Below are positions 5,106 through 5,506 of a stretch of 5,506 nucleotides of DNA, piece after piece (positions within the stretch are counted from its first letter, which is position 1; the number at the start of each line of letters is the position of its first letter). Position numbers and translations under genes: made by a program. The stretch is from positions 1-5,506 of the forward strand of contig JAGBGW010000132.1 in assembly GCA_017935825.1 (NCBI GenBank), in the 5' to 3' direction. This stretch comes from Clostridia bacterium (lineage in GTDB: Bacteria; Bacillota; Clostridia; Christensenellales; Maliibacteriaceae). Under the pieces are notes generated by a model. The model was given only the letters and a program-made list of their open reading frames with translations. It was not told the DNA's origin and did no database searches.

Positions 5106-5143
5106 TTTGACATCAAATTGTTATTCTTTGGAGGGCTTTTGTT

Positions 5144-5506
5144 ATGCAGATCATGAAAAACAAAGATCGCAGCCGCCTGATCGCAGCAGCAATGCAGCGC
5201 ATTCCCTGCGACCTGACTGTTGAAAATGTACAGCTTGTAAACGTTATCACCGGTGAGATTTATCCTGCTGACGTTGATATTCTTGACGGCGTTATCGTCC
5301 GTGTCCGTACCGACGGCGAGCAGACTTCCATGCCCAGCAAGGAAACCTACGACGGTAAGGGCCGTTATCTTGCACCCGGCTGCATCGACACCCATCTGCA
5401 TATCGAAAGCACCATGATGATCCCTGAGAACTTCGGCCGCGCAGTTGCACTTTGCGGCAGCACCTGCGTCATCACCGACCCCCATGAGATCGGCAACGTC
5501 ATGGGC
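5144..5506 (+). CDS. ade: Adenine deaminase, N-terminal part (runs off the window)
   Basis: Adenine deaminase hydrolyses adenine to hypoxanthine and ammonia in purine salvage, using a binuclear metal centre in an amidohydrolase barrel. The 121 codons present cover the N-terminal beta domain and the first barrel strand. PGCIDTHLHIEST (79-91) carries the metal-binding His84 and His86, and TDPHEIGNVMG (111-121) is the typical Ade motif. Family members run to roughly 570-600 residues, so about four fifths is missing through the window edge, not mutation. GGAGGG (5130-5135) lies 8 nt before ATG 5144; an ATG at codon 4 is less well placed. Its codons (many GTT, CGT, ACC, GAC) look more translation-optimised than those of the operon upstream, fitting a well-expressed metabolic gene. 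It has its own promoter and follows a terminator, so it is transcribed separately. Confidence 0.95.
   Translation, partial: MQIMKNKDRSRLIAAAMQRIPCDLTVENVQLVNVITGEIYPADVDILDGVIVRVRTDGEQTSMPSKETYDGKGRYLAPGCIDTHLHIESTMMIPENFGRAVALCGSTCVITDPHEIGNVMG

Noticed and set aside
5076..5143. Purine riboswitch in the adenine deaminase leader
   Set aside because: The leader is only about 60 nt and shows neither the three-way junction core nor a terminator; only a 5-bp hairpin is present.

Overview
The window reads as a mid-GC Gram-positive (Firmicutes/Clostridia, probably Oscillospiraceae-like) chromosome. The grounds are strong purine-rich Shine-Dalgarno sites, TTG and GTG starts, sigma-A type promoters, a YqzL-RecO gene pair, a YtrA-type GntR regulator and a Gram-positive style adenine deaminase. 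The genus cannot be fixed from the sequence alone. All supported genes lie on the + strand.

Region 1 (1-992) is the end of a housekeeping unit. A hairpin-rich leader carries a possible 22-residue ORF. It is followed by a very small yqzL-family gene that starts with TTG and overlaps the start of recO, then by recO itself with an intact zinc-finger cysteine set, and then by a clear intrinsic terminator.

Region 2 (993-4940) is a self-contained five-gene operon. A sigma-A promoter is overlaid by a very regular tandem operator, AACTGTA-N12-TACAGTT twice with 3 bp between copies. The genes are a YtrA-like GntR repressor, a six-helix membrane protein, a short three-helix membrane protein, an ABC ATPase and a 471-residue exported protein of unknown fold. 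Junctions are overlapping or nearly so (-20, -4, +3 and +11 bp), and an intrinsic terminator closes the unit. The likely sense is an autorepressed ABC-2 type exporter or sensor of the Ytr kind, released by a small ligand or cell-envelope stress. The unequal membrane halves and the large unrecognised exported partner make it the best candidate here for an undescribed system.

Region 3 (4941-5506) is a regulatory stretch of about 200 bp followed by the first 121 codons of adenine deaminase, which runs off the window. It holds a sigma-A type promoter, two sequences resembling PurR boxes, a 10-bp perfect palindrome at the -10 and a small leader hairpin, consistent with purine-responsive control of adenine salvage.
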